A stretch of 64,000 nucleotides of DNA, from the NCBI GenBank assembly GCA_001599595.1, contig BCHH01000004.1, positions 2,864,117 through 2,928,116 on the forward strand, given 5' to 3'. The stretch is from Beverwykella pulmonaria. Its lineage: Eukaryota > Ascomycota > Dothideomycetes > Pleosporales > Melanommataceae. Position numbers and translations under genes: made by a program. Positions 11,859 through 23,639 of this stretch are shown piece by piece (the stretch's first letter is position 1; each line of letters opens with the position of its first letter). The notes beneath the pieces are model-generated. The model was not told where the DNA came from and ran no database searches. It saw nothing but the letters and a program-made list of their open reading frames with translations.

Positions 11859-12263
11859 ACACTAGAATGTCTTCATATTCCTAAAGTGTATTAGTACAAT
11901 AGTCTGTATAATTATCATCATATATCCATTGAATGTTTTTTATTAGATTTTAACTTTCGATGTCACTTTTATCTTTCTCCAAGCGCATATAAGTACTGAA
12001 TACCACGGTAGAAATTAACACCTATATCCAACACTTCACGGTGCTTGGAATAATATTTGACTAGGTTGAAATCACTCTCATCTAACAATACATAATGTCT
12101 GCATGGAGTAGTTTGAAAAAGTGGGCATACCTATCGGAGTTTAACATAGTACCCGGTGGGTCTCTGTAGGAGAATGCGTGTTAATGCATTATTCTATGGT
12201 ACCAATCATGTTGTTAATCTTACATTTTTCTATAGTGTGTGTGTGTGACTGACACAGTAGCAC
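11859..12263. other. Intergenic, AT-rich
   Basis: Nothing but AT-rich sequence and a short GT dinucleotide run near 12236-12247. Confidence 0.6.
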
Positions 12264-12960
12264 GTGTCTGCACGTGCTATTACTCCTTCCACTAGACTTC
12301 CCCTTCGACTTCCCGCAGTGTTCCCCATCCGGCTCGTCACTTTTCTCACACCTCATCTTCCTTCTGTGGAAGCTCTCAATTATCAGCACCGTTTACATAC
12401 CTGTTGTGAACTGTCTGAGGATCTTTCGTTGGATGAGTTGGCTGAAAAAGGTCGTACGCTGACGCTCGATTACCTTTCTGGCGATTTGGGTACGTGGGGC
12501 GCTGTTGGGTCCCCTGATATCAACCAAATCTGCGCTTTGAAAGCCCATTGCGATAACGCAGACTTCCTGGACGACACCGACTATCCACAGAGTCGATCGC
12601 AAGCAAATGAAAAGTTTCAAGAATGCATGATGCACATCAAGGGCCGTTACCAGGAAGGTCTCAAAGCTGCCGAAAGATTGGCCGGCGGTGCCGGTCAACT
12701 TGTTAGCGACGCCATACAGATTCCCGAAGGTGGGTGCAGCTTCATCGGAGACGTCAAGTACGTGGCCGGAATCGGCGTTGTTCTCGGACTTCCTTGTCGC
12801 CTTCTCGGTCAAGTCCAAGAGTGACCCCACTGTGGACATACCCATCGGATGGACGAAGTACCTCGACCTGGGTAATATTAATAGCGTGGATTCAATGTTC
12901 AGCAAACTCATTAGCAACGAAAAAAAGGTGCAGAAGAGACCATGCCAAAGACTTGAATGA
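12264..12960 (+). pseudogene. Probable decayed gene, unknown family
   Basis: One frame is open to 12824 with protein-like composition from about residue 36 onward (ELSEDLSLDELAEKGRTLTL, then a Cys/Asp-rich part and an amphipathic helix ending AAERLAGGAGQLVSDAIQIP). The likely continuation (from about 12735 to 12960) lies in a different frame, and no ATG opens the first frame. The simplest reading is a fragment with a frame break. An unrecognised intron near 12730 is the alternative. The antisense frame over the same bases looks like a shadow. Confidence 0.4.
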
Positions 12961-13309
12961 TCACTACGCAGGCAGGCGATGTTTCTGAATTTAGACGGGT
13001 GGTTTCAAACAATGTCTCCACAAATCATTAACATGGTGTTCATCGACAGAATTGCGTGCTCAGGGCAGGTGCAGTTTGAGCCGGCTTCTGCAACCAAACG
13101 CCATGAGTAGAACCCGTCGAAGATCGAAATGCAGTCGCTCTTATTGCATCATGCTTCTTTTGCCATGGACCCCAAGATAGTCGACGAAGGCTAGGTGGAC
13201 ACATTTGCTCCAGTCCGATTAGCCGTGGAGCAATAGAATGGGCTACTGGCGTCCCAGAGAAACAACGCGGTTCACACTCTGATAATGGGCATATAGCTCT
13301 CACTCATTG

Positions 13310-14063
13310 CAGGGTATTTCTGTTACGTGGTAAATGACTACCATTGGCGGTACCCGTACTCGATCGGGGGCTGGGTACTGTCGAGGAGCTCTTTAGTGTT
13401 GGCGTTGAAATCGATACTGCCTCCAGAAATACCGGACGATGCTGGCACGATTGCGGAGCGGACGTCGAGGTTCTGGCAGGGCAGGGTCTAGGCTGATTCG
13501 CAGCAGAGCGTGAAGATGCTAATGGAGGATCAGGAGGGGATGTGCACGCTTTCTCGGAGTGTCGGGTATCATTGATGAAGATGTACGGTGCGATGGATGA
13601 TCATGTGACGAGGATGTTTGTTTCTCCAGGAGGATCCTTCCCAAAGTCATCGTCGTTCAGTACCTGCGACTTCGGTGGACGGGCGCAACAGCGGAGCATA
13701 TAGAAAGCCCATGAGGAACGACAGTGACATCCGTCAAGGAGGCGCAGCTACTATAGATTACGTCTTCAATGATTCATCCGTTATCGAATTCATCGCGTAT
13801 TCCTCCTCTTATGGCATAGTGGGCTTGGCGAAGTCAGCGTCTTGGCGATCGGCTGCATTTTCTCGATACTGGTGTATTATCATGCTGTGTTGACGATGAG
13901 TATCGACGGAGGATTGCGTGTGCAATGCGGACTTGGCGATCTAGCGCCAGCGGGTTGGGAAACAGTAATTGAGGGTATAGAAGACAGGACGATTGTGCGA
14001 CGGACAGAGCGGATAGAGTTGAATGGCGATCGCTTAGATCTGCTTGCGGAGCCGAGCCGTTAG
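13310..14063 (+). pseudogene. Probable decayed membrane-protein gene
   Basis: Protein-like segments alternate between frames with stops between them: YPYSIGGWVLSRSSLVLALK and a proline-rich follow-up (13320-13490), a segment around MYGAMDDHVTRMFVSPGG (13580-13640), and a hydrophobic helix VLAIGCIFSILVYYHAVL followed by a polar tail to the stop at 14063. At least two frame breaks are needed. I do not recognise the family; a degraded integral membrane protein is the best description. Confidence 0.45.
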
Positions 14064-14505
14064 GGGCTTGACGCCTGGTTCGCGGGACGTTCCAAGCCGG
14101 CCATGCAGCCACTCATAAGTCGGGATGCCGTCATGGGGCGGTCGGCCGTGCCCAAAACGGCGCATGGCGCGAGGCCCGAGAAGCTCCTACATGGAGGACG
14201 ACCGAGGGGAACAACGAGAGGCTTTGGGACAAGTAAATACACCATGTGGTCACGACGATAACAGCAGCTCTCCTTCGCTTCTTCAGCACATTCTTTCCCC
14301 TTTTCTTCTATAGGCTTTCCGAGATACCTTTTGCGGCGTTGCAGTTGTCGAAACAAGCAGCATGCTGTGCTGTTTCGCCCGTTGAACGCCTTTCTCCACA
14401 TCCACAGAATCTCCGAACGCGGGCTCTCCCATTCATTCTGGCACTTTGAGGCCCTCCGTCATCTTCCAGCCACGCGCCCATCCCTTGGGATCACCGGCGG
14501 CCATC
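14064..14505. other. Upstream region of the ABC transporter
   Basis: No gene is seen. A pyrimidine-rich stretch (CTCTCCTTCGCTTCTTC... at about 14268-14310) precedes the start codon by about 200 bp, as is common in fungal promoters. Confidence 0.5.
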
Positions 14506-17500
14506 ATGGCCCTCCTCCGGCAGTCATGGGTGCTCACTAAGAAGAACGTGAAGATCGTCTTCGTGCGGCACTGGTTTTTTACTAGCATACGAGCATTCTG
14601 GGCCCCCATCATCTTCGTACGTTGTCCAATGCTTTATTCTAGCGCGCTGCTGACCATGCGATATTCAGATGTTTTTCATCACCTATGCTAAGAACTTCTT
14701 TGTACCGCCCTCGGAATTTGGAATTGGACGCCCTGTCACCATTCGGAGCCTCGAGAACGCGCTCAACGCCGCACAAGGAGGCCGAGACACCGTAGTCTTC
14801 GTGAACAATGGGCATACTGGGGGAGACATCGAGAGTGTCATCAACGCGCTGTCGTCGACGGTGCGCAGCGCGGGGAAGACTGCGTTGGTCGTGGAACGGG
14901 ACGTAGATCTCCTGACGACATGTCGGAGCTCGCTGCGGGGTGCGAGTACATGCTACGGCGCTATTTCCTTCACCTCGTCTCCAACCGAAGGAGCAGGACA
15001 GAGCTGGAACTACACGCTTAGGGCAGATGGCGTCTTCGGAGAGCGCATCTACGTGAGCAAAGCTGACAACGACGTCGAGCTCTACGTGCTCCCATTCCAG
15101 AACGCCGTGGACATTGCCATTGCCTCTCTCAGTGGGAAAAATGCGTCGCGCACCATTGACGAATACCCATTTACGGACAAGACGGCCAAGGAAAGGAATG
15201 AAAAAATTCGAGAACTCTACATGGGTGCTCTCATTGACATCCTCGCCGTTGCGCTCTACATTGGCGTTTGCGGAGTGACATATCAGCTTACGGGACAAAT
15301 GGCATCAGAACGAGAACTTGGGATCTCCCAGCTGGTGGAAGCCATGACTCCCGCGAAGACGCCCTGGCACACACAGGCAGCCCGTTTGTTATCGAATCAC
15401 TTCGCTTTCGATATCATCTATCTTCCAGGCTGGATCTTCATGGCCATCATCATCTGGCGCCTCGCCTTTCCAACCACGAGTATTGCCATTCTCATCATCT
15501 TCCACATCCTTGCAGGGTGTGCGCTCGCAAGCTTCTCCATCTTCGGCGCCAGCTTCTTCCACAAAGCCCAACTCTCGGGCATCACCATTACCATAGGCGC
15601 CATCGTGTTGGCCATCATTGCCCAAGTCGCTGGGCCGTTCAATACAGCCGCTGTAGCGGTGCTTAGTCTGCTGTTTCCCCCCATTAACTACGTCTTCTTT
15701 ATTGTATGGGTCGCCCGTTTCGAACGCGTCAAGCAGAAGGCAAACCTCGTGCAAGGAGCACCGAATTATAAGTCGCACGTTTGGACTCTCCCTGGAATTG
15801 CCCTCTGGGTTTTCCTCATCATCCAAATATTCGTGTATCCTGTTTTGGGCGCTCTTGTAGAACGGTGGCTGTACGGCACCGTTTCCAGGGAGCGGAAGAT
15901 GCAAACGTCTTCACCTGATTACTCCATCATCCTCTCATCCTTCTCGAAACATTGGACGCCGAGCTGGTTCCGCGCTAAAGTGCTGTCGAAGATTGGCATC
16001 AAGGTTCCTGAAACTGTCATTGCTGTCAACGACCTTAGCATCAAGGCGCGTAAGGGGCAGATCATGGTACTCTTAGGAGCGAACGGAAGTGGAAAGTCGA
16101 CTACTTTGGACGCCATATCTGGCTTGAACACCATCACTAACGGCTCTATCGAGATCGATGGCACAGGGGGACTCGGGCTTTGCCCACAGAGGAATGTTAT
16201 GTGGGATGAGCTTACAGTATTCGAACACGTGCAGATCTTCAACCGCTTAAAGTCGTCAGGGTCTACCGACAATAAAGAGACTATCAGCAATCTCATTAGG
16301 GCTTGTGATCTGGGTCACAAGATCAATGCAAAATCGAGTACACTCTCTGGGGGACAGAAGAGGAAGCTGCAACTAGCCATGATGTTCACAGGTGGAAGCC
16401 GAGTGTGCTGTGTTGATGAGGTTTCATCCGGCTTGGATCCTCTCTCACGAAGGAAAATCTGGGAGATCCTTCTTGCCGAGCGAGGAGAGAGGACTTTCCT
16501 GCTCACCACACATTTCCTCGACGAAGCTGATGTTCTCTCTGACTACATTGCCATTCTCTCGAGGGGTAATCTCAAGACAAAGGGCACATCCGTGCAGCTC
16601 AAATATGAAGTCGGGGCCGGTTACCATGTCACCATACCTGATGCCCAGAAACTGTACCTTGAGGGTGGAATCCGAAAGCCATCCGCAGAGAACAAAGCCA
16701 CATATTGGTTTCCCAGCGCGATGGAGGCCACAAATTTCATCGGCAAGTTGCGTGAGCAAGGTGTCAAAGACTACGATATTATCGGACCCACGCTGGAAGA
16801 TGTATTCCTTGCCCTGGCAGAAGAGGTCAAGGAGAATGGCCTGGGTAACGAAGCCATCGTCGCGACCACACCAACTCCCCCTAAAGCTCTCGACGCACAA
16901 CTTTCATCTGATCAGTCTTCTGAGGTCGACAACGGCTTAAACATGTCAAAGGGACAGGGCACATCTATGACCAAGCAGACACTGATCCTCATACAGAAAC
17001 GCTTCACCATACTTCGCCGCAACTATCTTCCTTATGTCTGTGCAATTCTACTACCAGTTCTCACAGCGGGCTTCGTTACTCTTTTCCTCAAGAACTTCAA
17101 TGCCGTAGGCTGCAACCCTGGCGACCAGTCCAATAACCCCGAAATATTCTCGCTTTCGTCTGTAACGGTCACTCCCCTTATTCCCGTTGGCCCACCCGAT
17201 TCAGTAGATGTCGACTTTATTGCGCGACGCTCTGGTCTTGGGACCGACTCATTCCATATCGTCAATAGCCTCACAGAGTTTAACGACTATATCTCTAATA
17301 ATTTCCACAATGTCACTCCTGGCGGGTTCTTCCTTCCGTCCGATGACTCTCCCGTCATGGCGTATGTCGGTAACGGAATGGTCATCGGCGGTCTCATCAC
17401 ACTCAATGCGTTGTCCAACGTGCTTACTGGTATACCCATCACGACTCAATACCAACAATTCGCCGTGCCATTTGCTCCGGGTTCTGGAAAGACGCTGCAA

Positions 17501-19396
17501 CTGATTTTGTACCTGGGACTCGCCATGTCAGTGTTTCCAGCTTTCTTCGCTCTTTACCCAACTGTGGAGCGACTTCGAAAAGTTCGAGCGTTACACTACA
17601 GCAATGGCATAAGAGCCGCGCCTCTTTGGCTGGCGTATCTAGGATTTGACTTTCTATTCGTGCTTGTAATCAGCGCACTGGTCACGGGGATTCTCGTTGG
17701 AGCCTCCTCCGTTTGGTATGCTCCAGGCTACCTCTTCGTCATTTTCTCTCTTTATGGTCTGACTTCGATTCTCCTCTGCTATCTTGTTTCCATAATCGTA
17801 ACATCGCAACTGGCAGCCTTTGCTTTCGCGGCAGGCGGGCAAGCAGCCTTCTTCTTAGTCTACTTCATAGGCTACATGTCCATCCTTACCTATTCCCCCG
17901 CCTACCGCATCGACTCGCTCTTAAAGACTTTCCACTTCGCCTTCGCCACTATCACACCCGCCGGAAATCTTCTAAGGACATTCCTGCTTAGTCTAAATAC
18001 ATTCTCGCTCCTATGCCGAGACACAGAGATCGCATCCTACCCCGGCGCGCTGGATGTATATGGTGCGCCCATCTTGTACCTTATTGTGCAGACTATTATC
18101 CTCTTCATAGTAATCGTATGGTGGGATTCAGGCTACAAACCTCCGTTCCTTACCCGCTCTTCCAAGTCCCGCTCAAAGCACCAAGAAGAAAACCTCGATA
18201 CTCTCGACGCTGCCGTCGCTGCCGAAATCTCCCGCGCCGAGACCTCGAGTGATAGCCTCAAGGTACTGCACCTCCATAAGACCTTTGGCCACAACCACGC
18301 TGTCAACGACATCACCTTCGGCGTCCCTCAGGGCCAAGTCTTTGCTTTGCTTGGCCCAAATGGCGCAGGAAAGAGTAGCACGATTAGCTTGATTCGAGGC
18401 GATATCCACCCTACCACCAGCATCGCCGGTGGTGGAGACGTTCTCATCGAGAACCACAGCATCGTTTCCAAACGCGCCGCAGCTCGAGGACATCTCGGTG
18501 TCTGCCCGCAATTCGATGCCATGGACACAATGACTGTGCGAGAACACCTCACCTTCTACGCACGCATCCGAGGTGTCACTGATATTCATACCAACATTGA
18601 AGCCGTACTTGCTGCGACCGGTCTGCTCAGATTCTCAGATCGGCTTGCGCACAAGCTCTCTGGAGGCAATAAGCGGAAACTAAGTTTAGGAATAGCACTC
18701 ATGGGCAACCCAAGCGTTCTTCTCCTCGATGAGCCGTCCTCCGGCATGGATGCCGCAGCCAAACGGGTTATGTGGCGCACTCTCCTTGGCGTAGCGGCTC
18801 CCGGGCGTGCACTCCTGATTACTACGCACAGCATGGAGGAGGCGGATAAGTTAGCCACGAGAGTAGGAATTATGAAGAGAAGGATGTTGGCGCTTGGCAG
18901 TGTTAAGGATCTAGGTGACCAATATGGCGATGCGTGGGTTGTGCAATTGGTGCTCAGAAGTGCGCCGGATACCAGCGAGCAAGAGATGGAAAGTGTGAGG
19001 GAGTGGGTCAAGCAACGGATTCCGGGTGTGGTTCTGGATCGGTGGGGGACGAGAGGTGGGGGGCATGGGCAGTTACGCTTCCGTGTGCTCAAAGCTGCGA
19101 CTCGTTCTCATCACACACTTGCTGAGATTACTGAAGAAAAGGTTACGGAGGCCCACGTGCAGGAAGTTGTAGAGGGCGGAGAGGGGTTGAAGCAGCAGAG
19201 CGGTGGGAGGGATGAGAACCCAGGTATCCCCGGTCTTATTCAGCTCCTTGAAGAGAACAGACAAAGTTTGGGTTTGGAGTATTACTCTGTTAGCCCGACA
19301 ACGCTGGATGAGGTGTTTTTGCGCGTGGTTGGTGAAGAGGACGAGGAGGAAGTTAAAGTGAGGAGGAGTTGGTGGGGGAAGAAGAAGAAGGTGTAA
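14506..19396 (+). CDS. ABCA-family full-size ABC transporter
   Basis: Two exons (14506-14616, 14669-19396) give 1612 aa in the order TMD1-NBD1-TMD2-NBD2. NBD1 has Walker A GANGSGKST near residue 505, signature LSGGQKRK and a Walker B ending CCVDEVSSGLD. NBD2 has GPNGAGKSS near residue 1263, signature LSGGNKRK and LLLDEPSSGMD. Each TMD begins with one helix followed by a large extracytoplasmic loop, as in ABCA proteins, which move lipids or amphipathic substrates. The first exon supplies the N-terminal WVLTKKN segment typical of the family, which supports the ATG at 14506 over the one at 14669. In NBD1 Walker B, DEV replaces the usual DEP. The substrate is not deducible. Confidence 0.93.
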
Positions 19397-21029
19397 ATGG
19401 TGTGTATACAATAGAACTAGAATATAATTAGTAATCAGGAATGTTTGCGGTAGCAAAGCCGCAGCTGACGGATATGACGAGGTTTTATGATTTTTAAGTG
19501 ATGTATTTGCCGACTTGTTGGAATTTGGGGAGAAATGTTTGAAATGATTCGATACAATATGCTCTCTCATAATGATTTCCCGTACAGCATAGCCGCGCAT
19601 TCGTGCAGCCGCAGCAAATATACGCTGTCCAGGCAAAGGTTTGGGTTCATGATGTTCAAGGCTCATAAGGCGAGTACACCACAGCTGTCGTCGATGCAGG
19701 TGTATTTACCTTAGATGTGTCTGAATCGCCCTCCTCCCTGTTCATAAGAAGATCGTTAGCCTTGATATTTCGATAAACACGCCGCTGGAGTGAGAAAACT
19801 TACAGAAGATGTGTGCCTAGCCTAGTTCCAACCTTCGAAGCCATAATCCATGATCGCTCTGACGAGCTCGTCCTGCAAACCCGCGGTGCCGATTTGCAGG
19901 ACGCTGACAAGACTAGAGTGGGGAGTTTTACTAGTATCTCACTCCATGGAAGATCGGAGGGAAAGTGACTTGTAGTGACGCATGTCCTGGCGGCGCGGCC
20001 CGAATAGTAGCTGCTTCATAGTCTACCAAATTCGATGGCTAGCACGAGATCCATGTCGTCCCAGGAGGCACAGAAAGATCCAAAGTATTGCCAGGCTTTT
20101 CGTGCCGCCTGTATCCATGCTCTTTCTCGCTAGGCTTTTTGTTGATATCCTGAACATCCTCTCGAGGACATGGTCCCGAGAGGAGAGATATTGCTTACTC
20201 CGGTCGATTGCATCGGCCGTCGGTGGCAGAATCACCGTTAATCTTTTGCAATTTGAATTTTCAATACGTGAAAAGAAGTTGGTTGTAGAAGAGAGCAGAG
20301 GAAGGGGGAGAGAAGCAAAGGAGAAGCAAAGGAGAAGAGGGGCAGCCGACGAGGGCGAATGAGCCTGCTTTGGCGGCGTTAGCACAATCTCAGTGTCGGT
20401 AAGCATATATACACACAGCCACTGGACAAAAGTATTGTCCCGTAGCATTAAGCAAGGTGCACCACAATGTAGCATCCCGGTTTCAAAAACATTTCACAAC
20501 ACAACCATGAGGTCGTTTGGTACAGAAATTTCAGGAAATCGTCGCCAGCATGATTAGTTGACGATTTAGTAGCGCCAGTCAGTTATTTCGAAGTCTGAGG
20601 CTGGCGTTGGGGCGCCAGATCTAGCAGAGGAATTCCAAAGAGCCTGGGCACAACTCACGCACATGTAAGAAGGATTGATAGTATTTAAAGGCGTGGCTGA
20701 GCTATGTGGTTGCAAAGGTCGATAAAGTACGTTAATTAGACACACCCCACCCCCTCCCTAAACGGATTTGTAGCGTGTCACTGAATTGGTATGGAAAATG
20801 GTCGACTGGTATAGAAACGCATGGACCCGCGCTAGAAATCCGTTCATGGGAAGGGGGTGTACAACACGTTTATCTTGTCTACAGGTAGCTCCCTCACACT
20901 AGCCAGTAGAGGCAGTTCCATCATACCGCTCCTCTGGATTTGAGGCAGATTTTTCCTGCATTCGAACTCTTGCACCATTACACCTACATCCTCAAACTAC
21001 GCCTTCCGTAATTTCCGCATTTCCTTACT
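19397..21029. other. Long intergenic stretch with a MITE-like copy
   Basis: Holds the element at 20741-20862. The other frames, including a minus-strand one overlapping the ABC gene end, have Ser/Leu-rich shadow composition. GA-rich tracts occur near 20296-20340. Confidence 0.5.
20741..20862. mobile_element. MITE-like element, copy B
   Basis: Imperfect inverted arms: a left arm of ACACCCC...CCTCCC followed by AACGGATTTGTAGCG faces a right arm CGCGCTAGAAATCCGTT followed by GGGAAGGGGGTGTAC. The interior shares ATGGAA and TATAGAAACGCA with copy A at 3609-3707, as well as both arm cores (GGRTTTGTAGCG). Copy B retains a longer arm, near 34 bp, which suggests that the perfect 20-bp arms of copy A are only the inner part. 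It is non-coding, and the exact ends are uncertain. Confidence 0.62.
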
Positions 21030-22232
21030 ATGGAAAAACTGCCTGTAGATCTCCTGTTGTGCATCTTCGAACAGCTGCAGTCTCTTCGGGACCTTGTGGC
21101 TCTGAGAGGCGTTGTTCGCTGCTTTCGCGACGTTGCCGATCGATCCTGCGCGCACATCAGCTACCAGCTCGGCCGCGCTGAATTTCATGCATTCGACGAC
21201 GCGCTTCTCGCCATTCGGCTGGCCCTTATTCCTCATAATTCGTGCTGCTACTACGATAGGCAGCGAAATGCCTACTCTTTCGTTCCATCAACCGAGTTTC
21301 TCCACGCTGTCACGGAAGGCAAGCCTGTCCCTCTCGGCTGCCCTGCGATCCCTCCTACGCCTTGGGTCCAGGAATGCGCTGCCGTCATGGATCTGTACCT
21401 CGTCGCACTGGCATCGCAGTCAACAGTGCCCGATACCCTCAATCAGGCTTATCAGTTCCTTCACGGAACTGAAATGGCTACGTTTGGCCCTCAGTTCCTC
21501 GAAGCATACCTGAGGTCTTTTTATCGCGTGAACATCTTCGAGTCGCTTTTCGGTCCGCGCGTCTTTGCAGAGCCGGTGCTCGATGCGGTAACAGCGTTCG
21601 GCATGACAATGCCAGATGACGACTACGAATATGAAGGAATTGAAGAGGAGGTGCTTGAAGAGGTGTGCCGTTTCCCAATCTGGCAGGATCCGACTGCCAC
21701 CCACCCTATCTTTGATGGTTTCTTTGAATGGCTCTATTCGCAGGCCCAGCCGACCAACACCATATTCAGGTTCCCAAAGGCTTGGTTGTGTTCAGAATCG
21801 CAACGAATGCAATTGGCGCTGCTACAATTCTGGAAGGTTTCTCATCACGTGATAGGCCGCCACCATGGAAAGACGCCATCACGAGAGCATCACGTCAAAG
21901 CACGCCTCATGAGCTATAGTTACCTGCTTCCTGCCATCGTTTACCGTCCCTATCTCCGCATTTCTCCATGGTCCGAGCCTCAAGCCATTATCGATCATTG
22001 GGCATCATCTGATGTACATTCACTAGTGTTAGAAAGCCAATATCACGTATCAGCTAGTTTTGCGATACTCTTTGCAGGCGGTGGTTGCGATAGCATCGAC
22101 CCATTTGAAGGCCTCCTTGAGCGAGAGTTGAAGATACGGTTTGGTATGAAGTATGACACTGACGTTGTGCGTTGGTCATTAAAGCAGGACTATGGACTGC
22201 TAGATCCTTATTCTGAATTGCGTCATGTCTGA
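21030..22232 (+). CDS. F-box protein
   Basis: A single-exon 400-aa protein. Residues 3-40 (LPVDLLLCIFEQLQSLRDLV, then RCFRDVAD) match the F-box pattern, the three-helix module that docks substrate receptors on Skp1 in SCF ubiquitin ligases. The remainder is all-helical with an acidic patch (DDDYEYEGIEEE) and no recognisable WD40 or LRR repeats, as is usual for the large lineage-specific F-box families of ascomycetes. The target is unknown. The start is the first ATG, directly before the F-box. Confidence 0.85.
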   Translation: MEKLPVDLLLCIFEQLQSLRDLVALRGVVRCFRDVADRSCAHISYQLGRAEFHAFDDALLAIRLALIPHNSCCYYDRQRNAYSFVPSTEFLHAVTEGKPVPLGCPAIPPTPWVQECAAVMDLYLVALASQSTVPDTLNQAYQFLHGTEMATFGPQFLEAYLRSFYRVNIFESLFGPRVFAEPVLDAVTAFGMTMPDDDYEYEGIEEEVLEEVCRFPIWQDPTATHPIFDGFFEWLYSQAQPTNTIFRFPKAWLCSESQRMQLALLQFWKVSHHVIGRHHGKTPSREHHVKARLMSYSYLLPAIVYRPYLRISPWSEPQAIIDHWASSDVHSLVLESQYHVSASFAILFAGGGCDSIDPFEGLLERELKIRFGMKYDTDVVRWSLKQDYGLLDPYSELRHV

Positions 22233-22429
22233 CCTGGACGAAGAATACTGTAGGATAGACTAAATACTGAAACTGATTACAAAACTCCATCAATCATTTT
22301 GCTCGTCTTCCTTCAACCTTCATTCCCTTCCAGCCATCTGTTCCAATCTTACGTGCACTTTCCGTAGTCGCGTTGACTGTCTTCGTCAGATTTAGCTAAT
22401 GGAAAAGCGCTACAGGCTCACCAGGTAGT

Positions 22430-23627
22430 GTTGCAATGTTCAGCAGTTGCGCCACTAAAAGTGAAGAGTATTCAGCAAGCTTGCATATGCATCCATCCAA
22501 GCGATAGGACCAGCCGGACGCACTGCAACACATGCCATCGAAAAGACCACCTGCACAGATATACTTGCCTCAACTCACTCCGCACTCGCCACTGTTGGAC
22601 GGCACCTTACCTGTGGTGCACTGTCCGTACAGAAAATGGTTGGAGGGACTGTAAGCATTGAAGTACATATGCAACGTACAAGGAGCTGTTAGTCCGTACC
22701 ACCCTTGGCCACAATGCGCAACAGCACTTCCACAGAATCCGGATGAGATACAACAGGTACCAAAATTGCTCTTTGTGCGCGAATACTATTTTGTTCCTCC
22801 ACACGTGCCGTCTAGTGATGTGTTGGTTACGTTATTACAGTTTCCCTAATTAGTATTACTGACAATCTATTAACCAGTGCATATCCCTATGCTGATCATT
22901 ACTTACCGCCCTACACCACAATAGGCGTCGCTGTCTCCGCAGTGTCCCAAGCTGCTACAACATTTACGAACGTGGAATCATTGCAGATCTTTCCGTTGGT
23001 TACACACTGGCCATCCGATGAAACGTTCGATGGGGACGGACTGATAACTCGTTGGCGTGGGGAGAGTGCGTCAGTCCATCATACGTATATTGCCCAGAGC
23101 CATCGCAAGCACCCGCTTGACAGTTTCCAATTCCACAATGATCGACAGATTTGCCGCAACTACAGTTGCCTGTCAGTGTGATCTTCGATGGTTTGTGCTG
23201 TACTTACTAGCCGGCAGAACTACAACATTCACCGAATGACGAAGTTTCGCACTTTGCCCGAACCAAAGACGCTGAGCCGCATCTTCCATCTTTTGAGACT
23301 GGTATCCCATCTAAAATTACTTAGCACGTCAAACTATATTTGGAAAAAGATAGTACCTGATTAGATGCAGTACTCAGTTCCAGAGATCAAAGTGCAGTCC
23401 TCCCATGTCAACCGGTCCGCGTTCCAATTAACGAGACCCCTGTCGCTGATGCGATACCTCTGCGAAAGCATCGAACACGTATCTTCGTCTTTCGCTAGCC
23501 CAGTGTAAAGGAGAGCACTAAAGCTGCCAAAAGGCCAACGAGAACCGTACTGCCGTGCAAGAGATGGGTGTAAAACATTCCAATTCTCAACGTTGCGCTT
23601 CACTTTCAATGAGAGAATTGATTTTTT
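22430..23627 (-). pseudogene. Decayed LysM-CBM18 chitin-binding protein
   Basis: Reading the minus strand, a LysM-like segment (DTCSMLSQRYRISDRGLVNW, then SGTEYC; 23490-23363) is followed by four hevein-type CBM18 cysteine modules: ECCSSAGYCGKSVDHCG spliced across a 54-nt intron (about 23310-23105), CCSSLGHCGDSDAYCG (about 22990-22920), CCISSGFCGSAVAHCG (about 22760-22700) and MCCSASGW (about 22550-22520). In-frame stops follow EYCI (TAA where Q is expected), lie inside module 3 (TAG) and precede module 4 (TGA). One base is missing before the CC of module 2. Intact relatives are secreted and bind chitin. It lies head-to-head with the GH18 gene. Confidence 0.75.
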
Positions 23628-23639
23628 TTATTGTCGGTA

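Noticed and set aside
12393..12917. 174-aa minus-strand frame
   Set aside because: It is antisense to a frame with better protein-like composition and lacks a recognised domain.
19073..19666. 197-aa minus-strand frame over the end of the ABC transporter
   Set aside because: It overlaps the conserved NBD2 tail antisense, is Leu/His/Pro-rich from the complementary strand, and has no motif; only the first 40 residues look protein-like.
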